Positions 1 to 7,995 of a stretch of DNA of 64,000 bases are shown here, piece by piece. The stretch spans positions 60,219 to 124,218 of the forward strand of contig JBQTJX010000038.1 in assembly GCA_052386675.1 (NCBI GenBank), read 5' to 3'. The notes under the pieces are model-generated. The model saw nothing but the letters and a program-made list of their open reading frames with translations, did no database searches and was not told the DNA's origin. The translations under genes and the position numbers were made by a program. The stretch comes from RBG-16-66-20 sp052386675 (GTDB lineage: Bacteria; Pseudomonadota; Gammaproteobacteria; Burkholderiales; SG8-39). Positions within the stretch are counted from its first letter, which is position 1. Each line of letters starts with the position of its first letter.

Positions 1-3
1 CGC

Positions 4-1284
4 TCACAGGTAGCCCAGAGTCCTCGGCAGGAACAGCACGATCTCGGGCACGAAGGTCAGCACCAGCAGGAGCGCGGACATCGCCGCCACCAGCCACGCG
101 CACCACTTGATGGTGGACTCCATCGGGATCCCGGCGAGCCGGCAGGTGACCATCAGGTTTACCGCCGTGGGCGGGGTGAACTGGCCGATGGCGACGTTGA
201 TGGTCATCACGATCCCGAGCCACACCAGGTTCCACTCGTAGGCCGCCGCCACCGGCAGCAGGAACGGCAGGAACACGAAGTAGGTCGCGGTGGCATCCAG
301 TGCGGTGCCCGCCACCAGCAGCATGAAGGTGATCGCGAGCAGCACCGCGGTCTCGCTGGTCCCGGAACTGGTGAGCCACCTGGCGAAATCGTTGAATACG
401 CCGATGGTGTCCACCGCCCAGCCGAACAGCGAGGCCAGCCCGACCATGAACAGGATCACCGCCGAGATCTCGGCCGCCTCCGCGAGCAGGTCCCAGACCT
501 GCTTCCAGCTCATCGAGCGGTACACCACCAGGCCGATGACCAGGCCGTAGGCGACGGCGACCACCGCCGCTTCCGTGGGTGTGAAGGCGCCGCTGCGCAT
601 GCCGCCCAGGATGATCACCGGGGCAAGCAGCCCCCAGCCCGCGTCCTTGAGCGCGGGCCAGAACGCAGGCGCGGGCTCCGGGTCGTTCGCACCCCAGCCG
701 TTCAGCCGCGAGAGCACCAGCGCAGCAATGATCAGCGCCACGCCGCACAGCAGGCCGGCAACCAGGCCGCCGGCGAACAGTGCCTGCACGCTCGCCTGCG
801 GCACCAGCACCGAGAAGATGATGAGCGCAATGGACGGCGGAATGACGATCGCGGTCGAGCCGCCGGCGGCGATCAGGCTGGCGCTGAATTCCCGCGGATA
901 GCCGACGCGCGTCATGGCCGGGATCAGGATCGCCCCCACCGCCGCGGCATCGGCCGGGCCGGAACCCGAGATGCCGCCCAGCACCATGCACACCAGCACC
1001 GCCGCCACGGCAAGGCCGCCCGAGCTCTTGCCGACGACGCTCTCGGCCAGGCGCACCAGCCGCGCGGCCACGCCGGAACGCTCGAAGATCATGCCCGCGA
1101 GGATGAACACCGGCAATGCGATCAGCGGGTACTTGGCGATCCCGCTGTAGACGGTGTTGGGCACCGACATGATGCCCATCTTGGCTGCCAGGATCACCGT
1201 CACGCCAGACAACCCCAGCGTGACCGCGAGCGGCACGGCCGCACACATGAGCACGACGAAAGTGCCGAACAGCAGCCAGCTCAC
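4..1284 (-). CDS. dctM: TRAP transporter large permease (DctM)
   Basis: Encodes about 426 residues, almost entirely hydrophobic with around 12 membrane segments, as expected for the DctM large subunit of tripartite ATP-independent periplasmic transporters. These move carboxylates or related solutes across the inner membrane using an ion gradient. The GTG at 1284 is chosen as start because it overlaps the dctQ stop codon (GTGA). A longer reading frame reaches 1377 but would overlap dctQ by almost 100 bases. It is the last gene of the E1-alpha, E1-beta, dctP, dctQ, dctM series. The substrate cannot be read from the sequence. Confidence 0.93.
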   Translation of the reverse strand: MSWLLFGTFVVLMCAAVPLAVTLGLSGVTVILAAKMGIMSVPNTVYSGIAKYPLIALPVFILAGMIFERSGVAARLVRLAESVVGKSSGGLAVAAVLVCMVLGGISGSGPADAAAVGAILIPAMTRVGYPREFSASLIAAGGSTAIVIPPSIALIIFSVLVPQASVQALFAGGLVAGLLCGVALIIAALVLSRLNGWGANDPEPAPAFWPALKDAGWGLLAPVIILGGMRSGAFTPTEAAVVAVAYGLVIGLVVYRSMSWKQVWDLLAEAAEISAVILFMVGLASLFGWAVDTIGVFNDFARWLTSSGTSETAVLLAITFMLLVAGTALDATATYFVFLPFLLPVAAAYEWNLVWLGIVMTINVAIGQFTPPTAVNLMVTCRLAGIPMESTIKWCAWLVAAMSALLLVLTFVPEIVLFLPRTLGYL

Positions 1285-1784
1285 GGCGACCGCTTTCCGA
1301 GCAAATGCACGAAGCCCTGCACGATGCGCCCCAGCACCAGCAGCGACAGCAGCGGGAGCCAGACGGTGTAGATCCACTGCTGCCAGCCCAGGCCCGGCGA
1401 GGTGACCTCCAGTTGGTAGTCGTCCCAGGCCATGTAGCTGCCGTACCAGGCGATGAGGCCCACCATCAGCGCGCTCATGGCGAGGCCAAACAACAGGAAG
1501 CGCCGGCGCCAGGTCCAGCCCAGCTTGTCGGTGAAGTAGGTGACGGCCATCTGGTTGCCGTCGAGGAAAGCCTTCGCCGAGCCGACGAAGGTCAGAAACA
1601 CCAGAAGGAACACCGACACTTCCTCGGTGAAGGCGAAGGAAATGTCGGTGGTGTAGCGCACCACCACGTTGGCCAGCGTGATCAGGCAGATCGCGGCCAT
1701 GGCCGCCGCGCCGAGGAAGCGCTCGACGCGGAACTTCGCGTTCGGGGGCAGCGTCGGCGACGCGCCCCCGTTCAGCTCAGACAA
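1281..1784 (-). CDS. dctQ: TRAP transporter small permease (DctQ)
   Basis: Encodes 167 residues with four predicted membrane helices (about 25-45, 55-75, 95-115 and 138-160), the size and topology of DctQ. This subunit pairs with DctM to form the TRAP membrane complex. The start is a TTG at 1784, six bases after the dctP stop. The 3' end overlaps dctM by four bases, which suggests coupled translation of the two membrane subunits. Confidence 0.9.
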   Translation of the reverse strand: MSELNGGASPTLPPNAKFRVERFLGAAAMAAICLITLANVVVRYTTDISFAFTEEVSVFLLVFLTFVGSAKAFLDGNQMAVTYFTDKLGWTWRRRFLLFGLAMSALMVGLIAWYGSYMAWDDYQLEVTSPGLGWQQWIYTVWLPLLSLLVLGRIVQGFVHLLGKRSP

Positions 1785-1790
1785 TCGGGA

Positions 1791-2822
1791 CTACTTCTTG
1801 CGGGCGGCGACCGCGGTCTCGGCCTTCTTCACCAGGTCCGGGCCGATCTGCTTGGCCCACTTGTCGTACACCGGCCGCGTTACCTTCTGGAACTCGGCGC
1901 GCTCGGCCGCCGTCGGCTTCACGATCTTGACGCCGAAGCCCTCGATGGCCTTGTGGATCGCCGGGCTCGCGCCGGTCATGCCTTCGCGCGCGATCTCGAC
2001 GCAATACTTGCCCGCCTCGACAGCGGCGTCGCGCACGATCTTCTGGTCCTCCTTGCTCCAGCTTTCCCAGACTTCCTTGTTGGCGACGAAGATGAGCGGA
2101 TCGGCGACGTAGCCCCACAGCGTGACGTTCTTCTGCCCCACCGTGTGCAGCTTGGCGGCGGTGAACACCGTAAGCGGGTTCTCCTGGCCGTCCACCGCGC
2201 CCGAGGCGAAGGCCGGCTGGGCGTCGGCCCAGCTCATCTGCGTCGGGTTGGCGCCCAGCGCGGTGAAGGTATCCAGGAACAGCGGCGAGCCGACGACGCG
2301 GAACTTGAGGCCCTTGAAATCGGCCGGCTTCCTCAGCTCGCGCTTGGAATTGGTCACCTCGCGGAAGCCGTTCTCGCCCCAGGCGAGCGGCACGACGCCG
2401 GCCTTGCCGAGGATGCCGAACAGGTCCTTGCCGACCTCGCCCTGCGTCAGCGCGTCGATGGCGGCGTAGTCCGGCATCAGGAACGGCAGCGAGAACAGGT
2501 TCAGCTGCTTGATCTGCGGCGACCAGTTGATGGTCGAGCCGATGGCGAGGTCGATCACGCCCTGGCGGATGGCAGTGAATTCGCGCGTCTGGTCACCGGC
2601 GACCAGTGACACGCCCGGATACATCTTGATGTTGATGCGGCCGTTGGTGCGCTGCTTCACCAGTTCGCCCCACTTCTCGCCCGCCTTGCCCCAGGGGAAG
2701 GCCGAGCCAACAACAGTCGAGAGGCGGTACTCGCTCTGGTACTTGGCTTGCGAAAACGCCGGCGCGGCGGCCAGCGTGAGCCCGGCGGCGGCCAGCGCCG
2801 CGATGATGGTCCTGCGTTTCAT
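1791..2822 (-). CDS. dctP: TRAP transporter periplasmic solute-binding protein (DctP)
   Basis: Encodes 343 residues beginning with a classical Sec signal peptide: basic start, hydrophobic stretch, cleavage near AFSQA around residue 25. The mature part has the family 7 extracytoplasmic solute receptor pattern, including ENPLTVF and the GENGFRE region. It would capture substrate in the periplasm and deliver it to DctQM. The ATG at 2822 is preceded by a good ribosome site (GGGAG), so the upstream ATG at 2846 is not needed. The gene lies 10 bases after the E1-beta stop, so uptake and the dehydrogenase are probably co-transcribed. Confidence 0.93.
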   Translation of the reverse strand: MKRRTIIAALAAAGLTLAAAPAFSQAKYQSEYRLSTVVGSAFPWGKAGEKWGELVKQRTNGRINIKMYPGVSLVAGDQTREFTAIRQGVIDLAIGSTINWSPQIKQLNLFSLPFLMPDYAAIDALTQGEVGKDLFGILGKAGVVPLAWGENGFREVTNSKRELRKPADFKGLKFRVVGSPLFLDTFTALGANPTQMSWADAQPAFASGAVDGQENPLTVFTAAKLHTVGQKNVTLWGYVADPLIFVANKEVWESWSKEDQKIVRDAAVEAGKYCVEIAREGMTGASPAIHKAIEGFGVKIVKPTAAERAEFQKVTRPVYDKWAKQIGPDLVKKAETAVAARKK

Positions 2823-2832
2823 GTCGTTCTCC

Positions 2833-3795
2833 CTATTGGAATGCAATGATCGCTTCGAGAATCCTGGCGGCAGTCAGCCGTGCCTCTTCTTCCAGCGGGC
2901 GCGAATAGCCCACCGGAATGCGGGGGCCGCCGAGGCGTTTTACCCGAACACCGAGCGTCTCGGCAACCTCGGCTGCGATTTCGGCGCCGAAACCCGCGCT
3001 GCGGACCGCCTCGTGGACCACCAGCAGCCGCCCGGTGCGGCGCGCTGAATCGAGCACCGCGTCGCGGTCCCAGGGCCAGATGGTGCGCAGGTCCAGCACC
3101 TCGACAGAGCGTCCGAGCGCCTCGGCTTCTTGCGCAGCCTGCAGCGCGGCACCGACAGTCCGCGACCAGGTGACCAGGGTCAGGTCCTTGCCGGGGCGCA
3201 GCAGCTTCGCCTTGCCCAGTTCAACCCTCTCCTCACCCACCTCCCCGTCCATTCCCCAGAGCTCCTTGTGCTCCAGGTAGATGACCGGGTCGCCGCAGGC
3301 GATGGCGGCAGTGAGCAGGCCGTAGTTGTCCTGCGGCGTGCCCGGCGCCACCACCACGAGGCCCGGGATGTGCGCGAACCACGCCTCCAGGCTCTGCGAA
3401 TGCTGCGCGGCCGAGCCGCTCCAGATGCCGCCGGGCATGCGCGCCACCAGCCCGACGCGGCCCTGGCCGCCGAACATGTAGCGCGCCTTCGCGGCCTGGT
3501 TGACGATCTCGTCCATCGCGCACAGCGCGAAGTCCACCACGCGCATCTCCACCACCGGCTTCAGCCCCGCGAGCGCCATACCCACCGCCGCGCCCATGAT
3601 GGTGGACTCGGAAATGGGCGTATCGATGATCCGTTGCGGACCGAACTTCTGCTGCAGGCCGCGGTACTGGCCGAAGATGCCGCCGCGGCCGACGTCCTCG
3701 CCCATCGCAATCACGCGCGGGTCGGCGCTCATGGCCTGGTCGAGCGCAAGACAGGCGGCCTGCGAGTAGTTCAGCCGGGTTGCGCCTACTGCCAT
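2833..3795 (-). CDS. Thiamine-diphosphate dehydrogenase E1 component, beta subunit
   Basis: Encodes 320 residues of the transketolase-like beta subunit of an E1-type 2-oxoacid or acetoin dehydrogenase. Visible family signatures are GEDVG (about 32-36, the conserved glutamate that activates the ThDP cofactor), the FGPQRIIDTPISE segment, and a C-terminal transketolase fold (VEVLDLRTIWPWD). With the upstream alpha subunit it forms the alpha2beta2 E1 that decarboxylates the substrate. The ATG at 3795 overlaps the alpha-subunit stop. No E2 (lipoyl acyltransferase) or E3 gene is in the window. Acetoin, pyruvate and branched-chain oxoacids all remain possible substrates. Confidence 0.9.
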   Translation of the reverse strand: MAVGATRLNYSQAACLALDQAMSADPRVIAMGEDVGRGGIFGQYRGLQQKFGPQRIIDTPISESTIMGAAVGMALAGLKPVVEMRVVDFALCAMDEIVNQAAKARYMFGGQGRVGLVARMPGGIWSGSAAQHSQSLEAWFAHIPGLVVVAPGTPQDNYGLLTAAIACGDPVIYLEHKELWGMDGEVGEERVELGKAKLLRPGKDLTLVTWSRTVGAALQAAQEAEALGRSVEVLDLRTIWPWDRDAVLDSARRTGRLLVVHEAVRSAGFGAEIAAEVAETLGVRVKRLGGPRIPVGYSRPLEEEARLTAARILEAIIAFQ

Positions 3796-4796
3796 CTGCC
3801 CGCCCCGACATCCTGTATGTCCGTGTAGGCCGACTCGGCCGTGGGCCATGGCGCGGCTGCTGCAGCAGCCACAGCGCGCTCTACCTCGGCCAGGGCTTCA
3901 TCCCGGATCCGCTTCGCGTCCGCGGCGCCGATTTTCGCCTCCGCGAAGGGCATCGGGTCGTTCTCCAGCGCGCGCGCCACTTCTTCGCCATCGCGGTAGG
4001 TCGCAGGATCCACGGAAACGTGGCCCTTGAAGCGGTAGGTCACCGCGTGCAGGAACTTCGGTCCCTCCCCTGCGCGGATGGCTTCGAGGAGCGAACCGGC
4101 GGCGGCATCCACCGCGAACACGTCGTTTCCATCCACGGCCACGCCGTCGACGCCGACCGACTGCGCGCGCGCCAACGCGCCAGGACCCGCGGTCATCGCA
4201 CCGGTGGCCGTGGTCGCCGACCAGCGGTTGTCCTCGCACACGAACAGCAGCGGCAGTTTGTGGATGGCAGCCCAGTTCAGGCCCTCCATGAACGGACCCC
4301 GGTTGATGGCGCCGTCGCCGAAGAAGCAGGCCACCACTTCGGCGCCGCCGCGGATCCGCACCGCGTGCGCCGCGCCCACCGCGATCGGGATGCCGGCAGC
4401 GACGACGCCATTGGCGCCCAGCATGCCCACCGAGAAATCGGCGATGTGCATGGAACCGCCCTTGCCGCCGTTGAAGCCGGTGGCGCGGCCGAACAGTTCG
4501 CACATCATCTTCTCGATCGAGGCGCCCTTGGCGATGGTGTGGCCATGGCCCCGGTGCGTGGAGGTGATCATGTCCTTGGGCCCGAGGTTCGCGCAGACGC
4601 CCGCCGGCACCGCCTCCTGGCCGGTGGACAGGTGCAGCGGGCCGCGCACCATGACGTCATTGCTCAGGGCCGCGCCGAACGCGGACACGCCGCCCTTCGA
4701 GGCCTCTTCCGCTGCGTCTTCGAACGCGCGGATGCGAGCCATGGTGCGGTAGAGCGCGAGCGCGCGCTCGGCTGAATTTGGGGTTGCGCCTTTCAA
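3786..4796 (-). CDS. Thiamine-diphosphate dehydrogenase E1 component, alpha subunit
   Basis: Encodes 336 residues with the ThDP/Mg binding motif running from GDG (160-162) to EDN (188-190), and the STHRGHGHT stretch (79-87) typical of pyruvate/acetoin dehydrogenase E1 alpha. It binds the cofactor and, with the beta subunit, performs oxidative decarboxylation. The start is a TTG whose TTGA overlaps the TGA stop of acr3, so the dehydrogenase-TRAP block appears translationally coupled to the arsenic operon. There is no room for a separate promoter between them. An internal ATG near residue 19 is an alternative start, but would lose conserved N-terminal sequence. Confidence 0.9.
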   Translation of the reverse strand: MKGATPNSAERALALYRTMARIRAFEDAAEEASKGGVSAFGAALSNDVMVRGPLHLSTGQEAVPAGVCANLGPKDMITSTHRGHGHTIAKGASIEKMMCELFGRATGFNGGKGGSMHIADFSVGMLGANGVVAAGIPIAVGAAHAVRIRGGAEVVACFFGDGAINRGPFMEGLNWAAIHKLPLLFVCEDNRWSATTATGAMTAGPGALARAQSVGVDGVAVDGNDVFAVDAAAGSLLEAIRAGEGPKFLHAVTYRFKGHVSVDPATYRDGEEVARALENDPMPFAEAKIGAADAKRIRDEALAEVERAVAAAAAAPWPTAESAYTDIQDVGAGRWQ

Positions 4797-5833
4797 GGAG
4801 GCGCGATTCTACCAGCGCCTCGCTCATACCACGGCCGGCTGGCGTTCACCACCCGCACCACCAGCAGCATCACCGGCACCTCGATCAGGACCCCCACCAC
4901 CGTCGCCAGCGCGGCGCCCGACTCGAAGCCGAACAGGCTGATGGCGGCCGCGACCGCAAGCTCGAAGAAATTGGAGGCGCCAATGAGCGCCGAAGGACAG
5001 GCGATGCTGTGCTTCTCGCCGGCGGCGCGGTTGAGCCAGTAGGCCAGGCCCGAGTTGAGCAACACCTGGATCAGGATCGGCACCGCCAGCAGCGCGATGA
5101 TGAGCGGCTGTTTCAGGATCGCGTCGCCCTGGAAGCCGAACAGCAGCACCAGCGTCAGGAGCAGCGCCGCCACCGACCAGGGCTGGATCCGCGCCAGCAC
5201 CGCATCGAGCGACGCCTGTCCGCGCGCCAGCAGCCACCGGCGCCAGAGCTGCGCGATGCACACCGGAATCACGATGTACAGCACGACCGAGGTCAGCAGC
5301 GTCTCCCAGGGCACGGTGATGGACGACAGGCCGAGCAGCAGCGCCACGATGGGCGCGAACGCGAACACCATGATGAGGTCGTTCAGCGCCACCTGCGACA
5401 GCGTGAAGTACGGATCACCGCCGGTAAGGCGGCTCCAGACGAACACCATCGCGGTGCAGGGCGCCGCGGCAAGCAGGATCAGGCCGGCGACATAGCTGTC
5501 GATCTGGTCCGCGGGCAGCCAGGGCGCGAACCACTTGCGGATGAACAACCAGGCCAGGAACGCCATCGAGAACGGCTTCACCAGCCAGTTCACCACCAGC
5601 GTCACGCCGATGCCCCTGAGGTGCGATTTCACCTGGTGCAGTGCGCCGAAGTCGATCCTCAGCAGCATCGGGATGATCATCACCCAGATGAGCAGGCCGA
5701 CCGGGAGGTTGACGCGGGCGATTTCCATCGCGCCCAGCAGCCGCACCGGTCCGGGCAGCCACTGGCCCAGCGCGATGCCGGCGGCGATGCACAGGAACAC
5801 CCAGAGCGTGAGCCAGCGCTCGAAGAAACTCAT
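4793..5833 (-). CDS. acr3: ACR3-family arsenite efflux permease
   Basis: Encodes 346 residues with about ten membrane helices. The conserved Acr3 cysteine lies in AAAPCTAMVFVWS (Cys126 here), followed by the TGGDPYFTLSQVALND signature. It exports arsenite, completing the ArsC-Acr3 detoxification path: arsenate reduced in the cytosol, arsenite pumped out. The ATG at 5833 is chosen because translation upstream of it leaves the family. It follows the ATP-grasp-like gene by 11 bases and ends inside the start codon region of E1-alpha. Confidence 0.94.
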   Translation of the reverse strand: MSFFERWLTLWVFLCIAAGIALGQWLPGPVRLLGAMEIARVNLPVGLLIWVMIIPMLLRIDFGALHQVKSHLRGIGVTLVVNWLVKPFSMAFLAWLFIRKWFAPWLPADQIDSYVAGLILLAAAPCTAMVFVWSRLTGGDPYFTLSQVALNDLIMVFAFAPIVALLLGLSSITVPWETLLTSVVLYIVIPVCIAQLWRRWLLARGQASLDAVLARIQPWSVAALLLTLVLLFGFQGDAILKQPLIIALLAVPILIQVLLNSGLAYWLNRAAGEKHSIACPSALIGASNFFELAVAAAISLFGFESGAALATVVGVLIEVPVMLLVVRVVNASRPWYERGAGRIAPP

Positions 5834-5844
5834 GGGCGCCGCGC

Positions 5845-7110
5845 TCAAGGCAGCACCAGCACCGGCGCGAAGCCGCCGCCCTCCGAGCGGAAATTCGTGG
5901 TCTGTCCCTGCCAGAGCCTTGCGGCGAGCAACTGGACTTCTCCGGCGTACGCGTAGTTGCGCACGTCGTACTTGAGGGACGCGCCCTGCTCCGCCGGCAC
6001 GCGTTCCGCAGGCGGCACCAGCTCCTGCGCCACGTAGCCGCCGTGCAGGATGTCCTCGAACACGCGCCGCGTGAGCTTGTCGCCCCGGTAGGCGCCGCGG
6101 CTGCCAAAGCCCGCCCAGGGCTTGAAGAACAGGCGCTTGCGTCGCAACCACAGGCTGGCACCGTGCTGCGCCTCCACCCGTTCCGTTCGCGGCACCGCTT
6201 CGCCCAACAACGCCGCCTGTGCGGCATCCAGCCCGGCTTCACGCAGCCAGTCCGGATCACCAAGCAGGCTGAGCGCCCGCTTGTCCGCGTACAGCGCATG
6301 CGCGCGCGGATTCGGCGTGACCACCGCGGCGCCCTCGAGATAGGCCTCGCGCAACGCCCGATTCGCAGGCGATTCGAGCGCGAAATCGGTGAGCCGGTTG
6401 TAGACGAGGTCGACGTGTTGCTCGCCGGCGTGGAGCACACCGCCCTGCAGGTGCAGGCCCTGCGGCGAGGCGATCACGGCGGCGATGCCGGACCGGCGCA
6501 GCAGGTCCCGCACCAGGAGGAATTCGGGATACAGGTACTGGCCGGCGGGATCTTCATCCACGATCGCGATTGCGCGCGGATCCCCGGTGTGGCCGGCCCG
6601 CCGCCACTCCGCGCGAAGCATGTCCAGCACCTGGCGCTCGAAGCGGCCAGCCGCGCCCGCCCGAGGCACGGTCGAACCGCAGCAGGCAAGCGCCGTCTCG
6701 CCCTGCATCGCCGCGAGCAGTCCGCCGCCGGCATTGGTGTTGATCTCAATGAGTTTCGGGCCCCGGTCGGACAGGTGGAAATCGAAACCGAGGAACGCCC
6801 CGATGGCGCCGGTGTCGCGCCGCGCGATCTCCGGCGCCCAGGCCAGCACCGCGTCCATGTAGGCGGGCAACACCACCGCCGCCTCGACTGCACGCACCGT
6901 CTCCGCCATGCGTGCCATATCACCTGAACCGAGGAACACCGGGGCGCTGGAGAACAGGTGCGGATGGCTCTCCGCCAGGTTCGCAGGCAGGCCGGCGGCC
7001 CGCAATTTCGCATCCGCCGCCTGGCGCAGCGCCGGCAACTCGACGTTGACGCAATGACAGGCGGCGTTCAGCGCGTTTGCATCATTGAAGTCGACCAGGT
7101 CGCGCTTCAT
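5845..7110 (-). CDS. Uncharacterised ATP-grasp-like protein in the ars operon
   Basis: Encodes 421 residues. Visible pieces resemble ATP-grasp ligases: IEINTNAGGG (121-130); a lysine plus glycine-rich loop (FFKPWAGFGSRGAYRGDKL, about 325-343); and a C-terminal DVRNYAYAGEV ... AARLWQGQTTNF ... GGGF arrangement like that of glutathione-synthetase-type enzymes. I do not recognise the specific family, and the substrate is unknown. The ATG overlaps the arsC stop (ATGA) and acr3 follows after 11 bases, so it is firmly part of the arsenic operon. A role in ligating a thiol or peptide compound connected with arsenic handling is an inference from position only. Confidence 0.75.
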   Translation of the reverse strand: MKRDLVDFNDANALNAACHCVNVELPALRQAADAKLRAAGLPANLAESHPHLFSSAPVFLGSGDMARMAETVRAVEAAVVLPAYMDAVLAWAPEIARRDTGAIGAFLGFDFHLSDRGPKLIEINTNAGGGLLAAMQGETALACCGSTVPRAGAAGRFERQVLDMLRAEWRRAGHTGDPRAIAIVDEDPAGQYLYPEFLLVRDLLRRSGIAAVIASPQGLHLQGGVLHAGEQHVDLVYNRLTDFALESPANRALREAYLEGAAVVTPNPRAHALYADKRALSLLGDPDWLREAGLDAAQAALLGEAVPRTERVEAQHGASLWLRRKRLFFKPWAGFGSRGAYRGDKLTRRVFEDILHGGYVAQELVPPAERVPAEQGASLKYDVRNYAYAGEVQLLAARLWQGQTTNFRSEGGGFAPVLVLP

Positions 7111-7604
7111 CCTTCCGCCTTCAGCCTGCCAATGTCGTCGAGCTTTTTCTTCAGCACCAGCCGGTCCAGCTTCTCGACCGGAAGATTCAGCAGCAGGTTG
7201 ATGCGCGTGCTCAGCTCCTTGAACGCGAGCAGGAAAGCCCGGCGCTTGTCCTCGTCGGACCCGATCACCGCCGCCGGGTCGTTGACGCCCCAATGCGCGC
7301 TGATGGGCTGGCCCGGCCAGACCGGGCACACCTCGCCTGCGGCGTTGTCGCAGACGGTGAAGACGAAATCGAGTACGGGCGCGCCGGGTCGCGCGAACTC
7401 GTCCCAGCTCTTGGAACGCAGGCCCGCCGTATCGATCCGGTTCTTCGCCAGCAGCTCCAGCGCGAAGGCATTGGGCTGCCCTGCCGGATGGCTTCCGGCG
7501 CTGAAGGCCTTGAACCGCCCCGCTCCGGCTGAATTCAGGTAGGCCTCGGCGAGGACGGACCTCGCCGAGTTGCCGGTGCACAGGAACAGGACGTTGTACG
7601 CCAT
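7107..7604 (-). CDS. arsC: Arsenate reductase, low-molecular-weight phosphatase type
   Basis: Encodes 165 residues with the C-x5-R phosphate-binding loop at the N-terminus (CTGNSARS, nucleophile Cys9). Two further cysteines (Cys85 and Cys93, in VCDNAAGEVCP) match the three-cysteine relay of thioredoxin-coupled ArsC (the S. aureus pI258 type) rather than the glutaredoxin-linked E. coli type. It reduces arsenate to arsenite in the cytosol. It sits four bases downstream of arsR and overlaps the next gene by four bases. Confidence 0.93.
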   Translation of the reverse strand: MAYNVLFLCTGNSARSVLAEAYLNSAGAGRFKAFSAGSHPAGQPNAFALELLAKNRIDTAGLRSKSWDEFARPGAPVLDFVFTVCDNAAGEVCPVWPGQPISAHWGVNDPAAVIGSDEDKRRAFLLAFKELSTRINLLLNLPVEKLDRLVLKKKLDDIGRLKAEG

Positions 7605-7608
7605 CGCC

Positions 7609-7941
7609 TCAGCCCTTCGCCTGCGCGCGCTCTGGGGCGCACGCCGGCGCGCAGCTCGCGCCGCCGCAGCAGTTCGTGGTGAGGAACGTGACGAGGTCGT
7701 TCATGCGATCGAAATCGGCGCTGTAGATGACGAATCGCCCGTCCTGCCGGCTGCGCGCGAGGCCAGCGCGCGTAAGTCCGGCAAGGTGGAACGAGAGCGT
7801 GGCGGGCGGCAATTCGAGCTTCTCGCCGATGCTGCCGGCGGCAAGGCCGGCGGGACCCACCTGGACCAGCAGCCGGAAGATGGCAAGGCGCGAGGCCTGC
7901 GCCAGGGCACTGAGGGACTGAACGGCTTTATTCGTTTCCAT
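7609..7941 (-). CDS. arsR: ArsR-family metalloregulatory repressor
   Basis: Encodes 110 residues with the winged-helix core of the ArsR/SmtB family; the recognition helix region is PPATLSFHLAGLTRAGL, about 45-61. The usual CxCxxC site in the recognition helix is absent. Instead there is a C-terminal thiol cluster (Cys91, Cys92, Cys97, Cys101), the arrangement known from Acidithiobacillus ferrooxidans ArsR-type sensors. It should repress its own operon until As(III) binds. The ATG at 7941 is preferred: a promoter directly upstream would place the transcript start at this codon. A TTG at 7977 lies in the -35 box and is unlikely. Confidence 0.92.
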   Translation of the reverse strand: METNKAVQSLSALAQASRLAIFRLLVQVGPAGLAAGSIGEKLELPPATLSFHLAGLTRAGLARSRQDGRFVIYSADFDRMNDLVTFLTTNCCGGASCAPACAPERAQAKG

Positions 7942-7977
7942 GTTTCTAGAATAATGGAAACGATAGGGAAGCGTCAA
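7933..7977 (-). promoter_or_regulatory. arsR promoter with overlapping inverted-repeat operator
   Basis: On the minus strand, TTGACG (7977-7972), an 18-base spacer and TATTCT (7953-7948) form a sigma-70-type promoter. The expected transcript start, about seven bases on, coincides with the arsR ATG at 7941, implying a leaderless message. A 9-bp inverted repeat (CGTTTCCAT 7933-7941 and its complement 7954-7962, 12 bases apart) brackets the -10 box and the start codon. It is the natural candidate for the ArsR operator. Confidence 0.65.
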
Positions 7978-7995
7978 CCCAGGCCAGCCACCTTG

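Noticed and set aside
5845..7581. A 578-codon reading of the ATP-grasp-like gene starting inside arsC
   Set aside because: The extra N-terminal part is arsC read in another frame; the ATG at 7110 overlapping the arsC stop is the sensible start.
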